Origin: Rhodamnia argentea
Taxonomy: Eukaryota; Streptophyta; Magnoliopsida; Myrtales; Myrtaceae
DNA: 64,000 nt
Reading direction: 5' to 3'
Assembly: GCF_020921035.1 (NCBI RefSeq)
Contig: NC_063154.1
Location: 27,165,948 to 27,229,947 of the forward strand
Part shown: positions 25,002 to 35,682 of the stretch, in pieces
Layout of the letters: the number at the start of each line of letters is the position of its first letter
How positions within the stretch are numbered: the stretch's first letter is position 1
Position numbers and translations under genes: made by a program
Notes under the pieces: generated by a model
What the model was told of the DNA's origin: nothing
The model's input: the letters and a program-made list of their open reading frames with translations, nothing else
Database searches by the model: none

Positions 25002-26269
25002 GGAAGTGTGCTTGTGTCGTTATACGGTGAGTGTTCTACTGTGAATGTGAAGTTGAAGAAGATCACAAGTTGAGAGGAAGAGAGAGAAACAAAGAGGATG
25101 AAGATGAAAGGACTGAAGAAGAGAGAGAGGAGATTTAATTTTTTTTGGGGGGGCAGGTGGGAAGCTGACAACGTTGGTGTTCTGAAGCAATGTGTCAACC
25201 AAACTACTGCATGGCACTTTGTCACCTTCCTCTCTCTCTCTCCCTCTCTGCTTTGCTGCTTCTCCTGTTGCTTTTCATCTGACTTTCCAGGAAAAGACAA
25301 CAGTTCTGCTGGCCTTGTCCCAGGGGCATCTTAAATTAGATACAATAAAAGGTTGAAGGAACTTCTCAAGAAATTCAGTGAAATATCTTTTTTTTTTTCC
25401 GCCCAGTTTTTTCCAACATTGTTCCTGCGCTACTTTGTTTTCCCAACATGCATCCCGTATGGACAAACAATTCAAAATGTCTCGAGTTTTTTTCAGAACG
25501 GCTCGGAGCCAAATAGTAATGATTTGAAACACTTCTCTTTCTATTTATTTCTACGCTATTTTGAAAACCCAAAAACTCAATTGTGCGAATATATAAAATT
25601 TAAAATTTTTAATCTTAGCAGAAAAGGGAGGGAGTCGATTTCATTGATAAATACCTAACTCTATGAGAAGTCTTAATTGATGAAAGTTTGTACATAGGCT
25701 AGGAGGGAGATCTTTCTTCATATCTTCCTTCCATCAATATAACTGTCGTGTTCTCATGCCCTATTGTGTTGCTCCAGGGGCACTTCCAATGGCATAGATT
25801 CATAAAGAGTTGAAGGCTTAACATCGCAGTAATCTCTTACCACCACCCCTGATCGGAGCCCATGATGAACTTTCCTTGACCAACAATCAGAAAGCGCGAC
25901 TGCTCGCGTTCCGGTGATTTAATTTGCTAGTTCTAGAGGATCACAAATATGATGTCCTTACTGGAAATTATACATGCATAGATTCTTCAAGACTCAGCTA
26001 AGAGACCATTTATATCACAACTTAACTTGGTGAACAAAATTCGAGTGACATGAATACAACTAAACTAAATGGAATCGGTGTGGAAGGCAGGGTCGTCTCT
26101 TTCATATTGAGAAGGAACAAAATGCATCAGTAAACTGAATTGCTTTAAACTGACGAGAGTACCGCATCATAAGTTCGTAACTTCACTCCCTCGTCAATAA
26201 ATCTCTCTCTCTCTCTCTCTCTCTCTTCAGTCTAATAGCCTATTAAATTCTGCTTTTAGGAGGACTGCA
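25002..26269. other. Peroxidase promoter/5' region and intergenic DNA
   Basis: Just upstream of the peroxidase start the plus strand is GA-rich (25,070-25,130), followed by T and G runs (25,136-25,156). A (TC)n run lies at about 26,202-26,226, near the TRM11 3' end. No gene recognised. Confidence 0.6.
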
Positions 26270-29200
26270 CTACACGTATTTTCCTCTATACTTCGGCTTT
26301 GTTTCTTTACTAACTTTGGGGTCGCCCTCTGCAACAAATACCGACTCCCCTGGGCTAAAAACCGCAGAATGAAGATTACCGTCTTCCATCCACTTTAGGT
26401 GGTTTTCCTTGAACTCCAGATGTTTAAGCCTAGCCTCTTCTTCGATTTCCTCGGTGTAAGGACTGCTCTTCACCATCGTGAGTAAAACCCGGCTATATCG
26501 TGAACTTAATATCTGTTCTGATGCGGAAACCAATACGAAACATGGGTGCTCAGGGAAATGGTTTTCTGTGGACTCGTCTTCTCTCAATACAGGATAGAAG
26601 AACACTAGTCTGCCATTGAGTACGAGCATTTTAGCAGCGAGATCGAGCAAATCGTGCACACATTCTACCAAGCTGTAAGCTGCGGTCGATGGTATGTGAT
26701 CTGTCCTCTTGTCATCGGGAACAGTGTAAGGGCCCACAACCCCCTTCAGTAATTTACGGCCACCTGACTTGCGTCCTCCAGCACGAACTCCATAAGGTGG
26801 ATCACAGATTATGGCATCAAATACCTACAAAATTAACATGAGGGATCATTGCCCAACAAAAGGAGGACAGCAAAATTGAAAAAGTTAACCTTAGTTGTAC
26901 TTGAAGCAAACAACTAAAACTCAGTTGTGATTATTATTAGCATCACTAACAAAAATAACGAAATCAAGCTCGTATCTTTGTCATGGTAGTGATCAACCGA
27001 ACAGTTCAGTAACATTACCCTCCATCTCATCTTTAAAGTGGAAGATCCTGAGTAAAAACCAAGATCCTGTAGGTACTACTGGACTTGGTGGTACTCCCAA
27101 AGGAAGCACCACAATAATTCTGCTGATAAGAGCAAAGCCACCAAGTCTTTTCACTCAGTTATGAGATACGAACAGGAAAGACCACAGGCACTTACTTCTT
27201 TTAACCCAGGACGCCATGGAGGCAGGTTATTATCGGCCCTTAACAAACCAATTGGCGTAGGCAATCCATACTGCAAGGAGGGAATAAGTGATATGTTAGG
27301 TTTGTGCCTCCTTGATGGTCATCCATGAACTTTGTTCACTTAGCCAAAGGCAAAACTTCTAAGTTCCTGTGCGCAGTTAGTATTTTAGTTATCTAGATCC
27401 AGCTAGATATCACAAAGCAATTCAAATCACACTAACAAATGCTAAGGGTACCTGCTTAAAATTACTCCAGACATTACAATCAGGTCCACGCCCATCACGC
27501 ACTACCCTAATATCAATGTCTGCACCCTGAAAGTTTCATGTCAGTTAAAAGGCAAGAGAATCTTTCTCCATTCAACTAGCTTCCGGTCTACTTCAACATG
27601 GAGAGAAGAGCACGAACCATGGTCATTGCTCCAAAATGAGCTGCGGCAACAAGAATGCTTCCAGTGCCAACAAAAGGATCATAAACAAGTTTCCCCGGTT
27701 TTACCATTGCTTGATTGGCCATCAAGAAAGCCATTTCTGCATCCATGGCGGTAGGGCCAAGGTAGGTTCGACTTTTGAGCTGATATGTGGGCAAAAGCTT
27801 CCGGTCAGCACCACCAACTTCACGGCCAAAAAATATCCTCTTCTGAACCACTGGAGGGAGACCATTGTTGGTTCCATAATCATCTGTTTCCATGAGCCAG
27901 AACTTGTGATCTGGATTCCTTAGATTGACTTGCCCCTGCGACAACTTACACCAGCTTATACTTCCCACAGGGACCACAAACAGGTAACATTCTTTCAACG
28001 AGAAGCTGATAGAAAATAACCGCCAAATCATCAAGTGTTTGAAAAGACAATTATTTATGAGTCTCATTATCTTATCAACAATTTTGACAAGGAAATTCAC
28101 AAGCAAAAAAAGGTTTGTTGACTGGATTATTATCAGCTGTTAACACAAAATTGATCCAACCATTACATGACTGGGTTTGAGGGAGAACAGGAGTCCGGGT
28201 GTTCACTAACCCAAGTATGCCACATACTTCACCAACCAAAAGAAATTAAGATTCCCACCATTCAGCAATAAAAAATTAAAAAAGGATTCCCCTATCTCAG
28301 TCTTGAGTCCTCACTTGGAGGATAATCACTGTGATCTATCACAATCAGCAACAACCTGAAAAACTACCAGTTCCTGCTTTTGTCGACTCATAGAATACTT
28401 GCACATCTACCAGAGTAAAAAATGAATACTTCACAGAAATAAATTCATGTATGTTGGACTATGGATAGGTAGTGACCATATGATTTCCTAGGCACCGGCA
28501 GTTGAGTAGTGCAGCCTGGCCTCACACTGCAAGAATGCGTTTGAGGGATATGATAAAAGGGAAAATCCACTTGCTCAGATTTGATATCTAGGTCTGATTT
28601 ATAACAAAATTTTATTATGTGACTGAAGGGTACATGTAAGTACCTTAACATATAATTTGGCCGAAATGCAGATTCGTTCTGATATTTGGCATGGCCTAAT
28701 TGTATAAAGCTCATGCCAACTTCTGATGATGCACACACCATAACATCATTGAAAATTCATGCATTTATTAACACCTTGATTTTCTCTTTTCTCAAAATGA
28801 ACAGCAACTAAAACTCAGCAGAAGTCAACACCTACCTCCTCTCAAAGTCAGTAGCAACAATTAAAGGAAACCAGTATATTAAAAACACAATAACAAAAAA
28901 AAAATTTCCATCTTTGGCCATCAATCAATTAGCATCGTCATCTCATACAGTGAATCTGCACTGGTACTTCAGGACAAAGTAAAAATCTTTCATTAGGAAT
29001 GAGCTCCCAGGACCAAAAGGTTCAAAATTCAAGCCTCAGATGCATCATCCATATTCCCACTGGTAGGCACATGTGAATTTGCACAAGTGAGACATTCGAC
29101 TTTCAAATCCACAATTTAGCATTTGAAGATCCTTAAGACAAAATTTTAAGGCACCTTGAATGGGATGTAAGCAAGACTTTGAATGCGCTCATTTTGCTCT

Positions 29201-30672
29201 TGAAAGCTAATGACCTTCCCAAAACTGTCAACTGTGATTCTGAATGTGCTTTCAGGAGACAGATATGGTAGCTTACGCTCATCTGGGTAATCTTTTATAG
29301 CATCTTCTAGTTCTTCGTAGTTGTTCCCTTCTCCCCAGAGTTCGTATATGCCCTTGACTAGTATACCTACAGTTATGCAGATCCAAGAAAATAAAGCGAA
29401 GCTTTTTGCTAAACACAATTAAGTCTAAGGAAGAAAAGATGCCAAATATAGCCACTGTTATAGCATTAACTGTGAAGGAAGCGACACAAAGAAGAATACA
29501 TCAACAATACTGGTACTTCCAGCAGACAAAAGCTCCTTTACTTATTCTATGGAAAAGAAAAAGGTTTTTGTCCCAATGCTCGCTGGTGAATTATGGCTAT
29601 GAATCAGGTAGACAACGCACAATTAACCTTGTCCGCTGCAAAGGCTGATAAAGTGTTAAGGAACAAAATTTCTGTTTGTCGACTAGTTCCATCTCCAGCA
29701 TAATTTCATATCAAGTGATAGAATCACATAACTATCATGTCGATATCTAAGCACATGATGTTTAAATAATAAATTGAATTATTCCTTAAAAGCCACAAAC
29801 AAAGTCCCAAAATTCATTGTCCTTCATTTCAAGGTAGACTGCCACGGCAAGTATTTCATAGAAAGTAGAGTGTAACAACCCGTCTCATGGTTCAAGCAGG
29901 GAGTGGTTCATTAATTCCTAAAGTTCATTTTGAAGTCTACTCACGTGCCCTGGTTTGTCAGATCTTCTTCTTTAATCTAATTTCCAAGTACATCTTTCAT
30001 CTTCCACTAAAAATTACCATATCAATTTAACTTATGGCAGAAATGTTTTATCAGATACGTAGTAACATGACATTTCTTAGCCCACAGGAAACCAGCCCAC
30101 CATAGAATCAACATTCCTTCTCTTGTATTCAGATTACACTAACATTCTCTATATTGGCGATGGCTTTTCATTGACATCTCAGAAAATGTCAGGGAGATGT
30201 TACCCACAGCTACCATTATTGATCGTTAATCTGATGAGCACTTGAGGCATAATCGCTAGCACCGGATTCGACAATAGACGCAAGGCAGCATCCACAATGC
30301 AATCGTCGTAAAAACAGAAGATTCACAACTCACAATTGTTGTCATTCCCAGTCCCACAGGTTTTTACCCACTCAAACATCATAAAGCAACGAATACAGCT
30401 GCAGAGGCAAGAGATTATTAAAACGTCTAATGGAGGTGTTAAAAAAACTCACTTCGATTGGCGATATCGCGAGCGACGTCCTCGGAAGGAAGGTCGACAA
30501 AGTGGAAAGGAGAGTCGGGATGGTGGTGCTCGGGAAGCCTCCACTCCAAATGCTCCCCCCCGTCCTGTCCTCCGTCGTCGGAATCGAACGCTCCGAACAT
30601 CAGGGCGAGAGATTCGACCTCCGGTTTCCGGTAATCCAGCAGCCTGTGGTAGAACACGCACAGAAACCACAT
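26270..30672 (-). CDS. TRM11: tRNA (guanine-10-N2)-methyltransferase catalytic subunit TRM11
   Basis: Methylates guanosine 10 in tRNAs with S-adenosylmethionine; in eukaryotes it works with the small activator TRM112 (family knowledge). Six exons on the minus strand (30672-30453, 29366-29155, 27935-27618, 27526-27452, 27270-27196, 26824-26270) join in frame to 484 residues. The start MWFLCVFYHRLLDYRKPE and LPSEDVARDIANRSILVK match the N-terminal substrate-binding part. Residues about 145-250 include FWLMETDDYG, GREVGGADR, LGPTAMDAE and the SAM-binding motif VYDPFVGTGSILVAA. The catalytic motif CDPPYG is at about 307-312, preceded by FDAII. All splice sites are GT-AG. The gene ends GKYV. Its promoter faces that of the RZ-1A gene. 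Confidence 0.96.
27936..29154 (-). other. Large TRM11 intron
   Basis: A 1.2-kb intron between the exons ending YIPFK and starting GQVNLRNPDH. AT-rich, no family similarity in its short open frames. Confidence 0.6.
29367..30452 (-). other. First TRM11 intron
   Basis: A 1.1-kb intron splitting the serine codon in RSILVK. No recognisable repeat or gene; ordinary AT-rich intron. Confidence 0.6.
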
Positions 30673-31680
30673 TCCCTAGCTCTTCCGTCTTCCCGTTTTG
30701 CGATCGTTCCTCTGTTTCTAGCTCAGCTAAACGGAAGCTAGTCTATACCTCCCGGTGGTGAAGCGGCGGCGGTTGCGGCGGAGGAGGAGGAGGAGGAGGA
30801 GGTGGCGGAAGGGCAAAAAGCAGAAAGGAGAAGAGGGACCAGCCTGAACTGAAATTTGCTTCACTTCGCGAAACCCAAAACCCTGGCACTCGAAGGGAGG
30901 ACGACAACTCTTTCGAATAATTATACTTAGATCCCCATATTTCCTAGATTATTACAATTGGCCCCACAATATTCCCAAATGTTGTAACGATTCCTTTTTT
31001 TTTTTTTCGCCCTCAATCCTATTCTAAAGCTTTTTGCACCCTAGGCAAAATCAACCACTTGTCTCGAATCCATAAAGCATAAAGTGGTTTCAATGCTTAC
31101 TTTAAACTCGATAAATTATTCGAGATTTAAGAATCGCCAAAATATCATTCACAACTTTTTCTTATAAATATTAAATTTTAAAAAAATATATATTCTATTC
31201 ATTAATAGTGCTGAATCCCGAAATATCATTCAAATTTTCAAAAACAAATCATGAGTGAAGATTTAAGAAATTACGCATTCATAAACAAGTTAAAAAAGCG
31301 TGCTGTGTAAATTAGAATGAATCGAGACACGCACACACAATTATATATAAAATATCTTAAAAGAAATATAGATTTTGTGTTAAATAAAAGTTAAAATTAT
31401 GAGGAGGAGGGCAAAATTTGGAAGAGAGAAAAGGTCAAAAAAGTTAATATGAAATTTGTGGCACTAAATTGAAAAAAAAAAAAAAGATGAAATCGTGATG
31501 CACCAAAAAAGGCGAAGAAATTTACGAAAGTGCCATCGAGAGCGAGGGGAGCATGCAATTGCAGGGTACCGTATCCTGCAGCTTCTTTCACCGGAGATTT
31601 TCTCGGGCGCGTCCCTAAATTGCCCTCACAAGCCAGCCAAAGCCAAGCCATTTGCATTTGATGCTGATTCTCTCCCTCAC
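30673..31680. promoter_or_regulatory. Shared divergent promoter region of TRM11 and RZ-1A
   Basis: TRM11 reads left from 30,672 and the RZ-1A transcript reads right from roughly 31,680. Close to TRM11 lie a (GGA)n run and AAACCCAAAACCC words (about 30,869-30,884); the centre is AT-rich. I could not assign a TATA box to either gene with confidence. Confidence 0.5.
30779..30802. repeat. (GGA)8 trinucleotide repeat
   Basis: Perfect GGA/AGG run about 110 bp upstream of the TRM11 start, probably in its 5' UTR, where it would read as TCC. Confidence 0.85.
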
Positions 31681-31685
31681 TTTTT

Positions 31686-31694
31686 CTAGGGTTT
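31686..31694. promoter_or_regulatory. Telo-box (CTAGGGTTT) at the RZ-1A transcript start
   Basis: CTAGGGTTT, the inverse of AAACCCTAG, followed by a TTC/TCC-rich leader. Telo-boxes near the start site are typical of plant genes for RNA and translation functions. Confidence 0.6.
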
Positions 31695-31810
31695 CTTCTT
31701 CTTCTTCGTCTTCTCCTCCTCCTTCGTCTTCTTAGCAGACACGAGAGCGAGGTGAAGCGAGCTTGACCGGGCTATTGATCGTCACCTGCTTTGCTTTTCG
31801 TCTGGTTTTC

Positions 31811-33130
31811 GTAAGTCGGTCCCTTCTTTTGTTTGCCGAACGCTGACCCTTTGCCAGATCTGCTTCTTGTCTTGCTTTTTTTTTTTTTCCTTGGCTCTCT
31901 GTCGGAGGGTTTCGTGGGTATGATGGGTTGGGTTTGAGGTTGTTGATAGTGTTGGTTTTGAGGTTGTTTGGTGCTGAATTGATCACCTTTCGAGTTTGAA
32001 TTCGTCCGTTGCCTGGCGTCTCGCGTTTATGTTCCTTTGTTTAAGATGTTTTAACTTGGGAACGGAGGTTGGCGAAGCGTATGTGCTATGGGGGCTTGAG
32101 AAAGTGAATGATTCTCGATAGTTTGTCGAAATACCGAAGCAACCCGATTGATTAAAATTTTTCCTCTTATGAGATCTAACTTACCTTGGACGAAATGCTT
32201 TCGGGTTAAGAACTTTTTCTTTTTCGGTCTGAAATTCAATTTCCTCGGCTTTTAGTTCATATTGGGGAAACCTCCTCCTTGGGCCAGGTAGAAAAGGAAA
32301 GCTGTTCAATTTTAGCTCGTATGGTAGCAAGAATTGCCCTAAAATGGTCATATCATAGGGCTGTCTGTCTTTATCCACCGGGAGTAAATTTTCTATAGCT
32401 TTTTTTTGCTTGATAAATCTGCTAGCTGCGTTGATGTTGTGAGAAAGCTTCTGTTGATTGAATAAAAGATTATATTAGCATGTGGGATTACTTGTTCGAT
32501 TGCTGTCAATTTCTCTGTGAATGGACTGAGATGTCATAATGGAATGACGAACCATTCTCATTTCGAATGGACTTTTCCTGCTATCATTGTCATTTCTCAC
32601 CATGTTCCCATGATGAAGAAAGTAGATTGTCTTCAAGGATGAGTTTCATAGGTGTTTAAAAGAAATTTATTAACAAATGTAACATTGCTGTTTGTAAAAG
32701 AAATTGCATGTGTGCATTGAAGAATTTAGTCATAAATACTTGTGCAAACCCATGCCAAGTAGGCCCTGTGGTGTGATGGTAGTTTAAAAATCTTACTTCG
32801 AGAAGCTACTTGTTCTGGTTCTTTTATATATATGCTATGGTCTTTTGGAGCTAAAAATTCTGTAGAAGTATTAACTATTGTCCAAGCTTGTTGATTGCGC
32901 TTTGATGCACAAGCCCGCATGGTCTGATATCAAATCATTGACTAATGTACTTGAACTTGTGGATCGCTATAGTTCATTTGATTATTCACTGTTCTTTATT
33001 CTGCCTTATCTTCTTGAGAAGTTAAATTTATGAAGTTATGCTTGATATATACTTCATACTTTTGGCTGAGCTGATTTCTGCTCTATTTCTTGGGCAATTG
33101 CATTAGACGTGCTATGCTTGTTCTCTACAG
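31811..33130 (+). other. 5' UTR intron of RZ-1A
   Basis: Opens gtaagtcgg after a CT-rich leader and closes ttctctacag, 46 bp before the start codon. T-rich near its start. Long leader introns are common in plant RNA-binding protein genes. No other content recognised. Confidence 0.7.
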
Positions 33131-33176
33131 TTTGTTAGTTCCATGTCTAACATCACGCATTAAATATAGTTAGAAG

Positions 33177-35682
33177 ATGTCAGAAGAGGTGGAGTACCGC
33201 TGCTACATTGGTGGCCTTTCGTGGTCGACATCTGATAGAGGTCTAAAAGATGCTTTTGAAAAGTTTGGGCATCTGCTTGAGGCCAAGGTACAATTTATTA
33301 GCATCTATTAAATGTTTACAGTCCTTATCCATACGGTAACCATTAGACATGTATGACCGCCTCCTGGCTTCTAGAAATTACTTTTATGGTGGTAGAGAAT
33401 TTGATACTTCATGCTTTATAAGCTGCCAACCAAAGCAACAGGCCTAGTCTCATCAGGAAACTTCGGTACTTTAATTTGTATGCAAGAGATATTTGAACCC
33501 CATCCAATTGGGACAATTGGTAACTACATATTGTTTTGTGTCATTAATACATGCCAGCTAAATGAGGGTTGGCTGCATGGGTTATTGTGGTGAGTAAGTA
33601 GAAGATGCTCAACTTGCATAATCTACCTTAAGAGGCAATCTTAGATTGTGTTTAAGTAATGGACACTTGTTTTATGTTGCTGTTGAAACTCATTCACGTT
33701 ACGTTTTATAGATGTGAGCACTTATCGTTTATAGGACATGCTTGAACCAACATTCTAGTGATAGATGAGTGGGACGAAGTGTTGGTAGTATATTTAAACT
33801 TCTCGATCTACTACATTCTCAACCATACAGGTGGCTTGGATTGGTAACACTGCTATTCGTACATCAAGCAATGTCTTCACTATTCTTAGATCAAGCAATG
33901 TTTTCTTGCTTTCCAAGATGGTGCTTGCAACTACTTTACCTTTTCTCTGTCCTCTTGACTTAAGTTTCACGTCATTAGTCAGCCTTGGCTTCATCATAAT
34001 TGCTTGAACCAACTTGCGAAAAGTATATAGCAGTGTCTTTTGGAAACAAAGTGATTATTCTTATAAGGATGAGTTTGGTTGAGATACCATTTGCCACGCG
34101 TTCGATGGACATCTTAACTTGGTCCATGATGTCATTGATGTACATCATGAGCTGGGTTTTACTCACTTAAGGTGCGGTTCCTTGTCATCAGAAGAAGAAA
34201 AGGTGAAAAGGTACTAACAAGTAAAGCTGTTGGGGACTACTGTAAAAAGTTATCTTTTGAAGATTGAACTGGCGACGTTAAGAGCTCTAGAGGCTAATAG
34301 CATTGCTTTTTGAATGGATCAGAGTTGATACTCCATGTTCATGGGCAGATCTCACAAGTTCTGCATTGGTGCTTTTATCTACAAATTGGTTTTATGTTGT
34401 CTATTAAAATATCGTAGACTCTTTTTATAGATCAGTAGACAGAAAAAATCTAGCGACGGAAAATGTGCGTGGGAATTTGTATTTTCCATTGTGATCTAGT
34501 GTGGGTCAGTTGTATTTTCCATTGTGGTCTAGTGTGGGTCGCAATATTTTGTAATTTGATCGGTAAGGTCTAGTTCAGTGATTACGGGAAATAAGTGCTC
34601 TAGCATTATGATTAGTTTGTATGTTTAGGCTATTGACTCTATAAACCTAAGCTTCTTATTTTTGGAACATGAGATGCTTCTTTGCTGCAATTTCCTGAAA
34701 TTTCATTCGGTATTATTACTATCCTCATATGATAATGTGGGATGAAAAAAGCATTTTAATATCATTTAGGGCGTAATTGCAAAGCCATCCTCCCGTTTGC
34801 TCTTCATATCAAATATCCTCCTTGTCTTTCAAAGTCTACATTGTCCATCTCCCCAACCTAAAATGACCCATTTGCCCTGACGCATTCCTGAAATCTGCAC
34901 CCATAACGTGAAAATCCAATGTTGAGGATGGGATAATTTTGGGAAATTTGTGTGCGTATTTGTTTGTCTTTTTTTTTTTTTTTTTTGGTTTTTTGGGGGG
35001 GGGTTGGGGATGCAACTTTGATACCAATAAAAACAAAAAGTGAGGATGGTAAATTGTAGGTTTTGAAATGTAAGAATGGGGTGCTTGATATGAGGAGCAA
35101 AGTTGAGGATGATAATTTTCCGTTATATGACACAAACCAAGTCCAAGAAGAATATTTTTAATGCAGGTGGTGGTTGACAAGTTCTCTGGACGCTCTCGTG
35201 GATTTGGTTTTGTAACTTTTGATGAGAAGCAAGCAATGGAAGAGGCTATTGAGGCTATGAATGGGATGGACTTGGATGGAAGAAATATCATTGTGGAAAA
35301 AGCTCAGCCTCAAGGTTCGGGTAGAGACCAAGATGGTGATCGCAGTCGTGACCGTGGCCGTGATCGTGGCCCTAGTCGGGACTATGGTGGTGGACGTGGA
35401 GGTGGAGGGGGAGAGTGCTTTAAGTGTGGCAAGCCTGGGCATTTTGCAAGGGAGTGTCCTAGTGAAGGGGGCAGAGGAGGTAAGTATGGGGGGAGGGATG
35501 ACAGGTATGGAGGAGGAGGAGGAGGAGGTGGTGGTCGCTATGGTCCTGATCGAAATGGTGATCGCTCTGGCGGGCGCAATAGGGATAGTGGTACTCGAGG
35601 AGGATCAGGAAATGACCGCTATAGTCGGGACCGTTCTGGTCCCTATGAACGTCGCAGTACAGGAAACTTCCGTTCGGGGTAG
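33177..35682 (+). CDS. RZ1A: RZ-1A-like glycine-rich RNA-binding protein with CCHC zinc finger
   Basis: Nuclear RNA-binding protein of the plant RZ-1 group, linked to RNA chaperone activity and cold response in the family. Two coding exons (33177-33287 and 35167-35682) give 208 residues. The start [16 protein letters not shown] is the family's usual N-terminus. RRM at about 7-80, with RNP2 (CYIGGL, 9-14) and RNP1 (RGFGFVTF, 48-55), MNGMDLDGR, then an Arg/Asp/Gly-rich linker, the knuckle [14 protein letters not shown] (C121, C124, H129, C134) and an RG/RD/YGG-rich tail ending FRSG. The 5' UTR is split: first exon ends at 31810 (gtaagt), acceptor at 33130. A further intron in the 3' UTR (gtatgc at 35,700 to cttgtag at about 35,775) is likely. 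The last exon and the end of intron 2 have a broken copy at 47,796-48,246. Confidence 0.95.
33288..35166 (+). other. RZ-1A intron between RNP2 and RNP1 coding parts
   Basis: A 1.9-kb intron (gtacaa ... atgcag). It holds a two-unit tandem repeat at about 34,477-34,543 and a poly-T/poly-G tract near 34,971-35,008. Its last 370 bp are the part duplicated at 47.8 kb. Confidence 0.7.
34477..34543 (+). repeat. Two-copy tandem repeat of about 34 bp
   Basis: The unit TTGTATTTTCCATTGTG(A/G)TC, continuing TAGTGTGGGTC, occurs twice back to back with one substitution. Recent slippage or tandem duplication. Confidence 0.85.
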
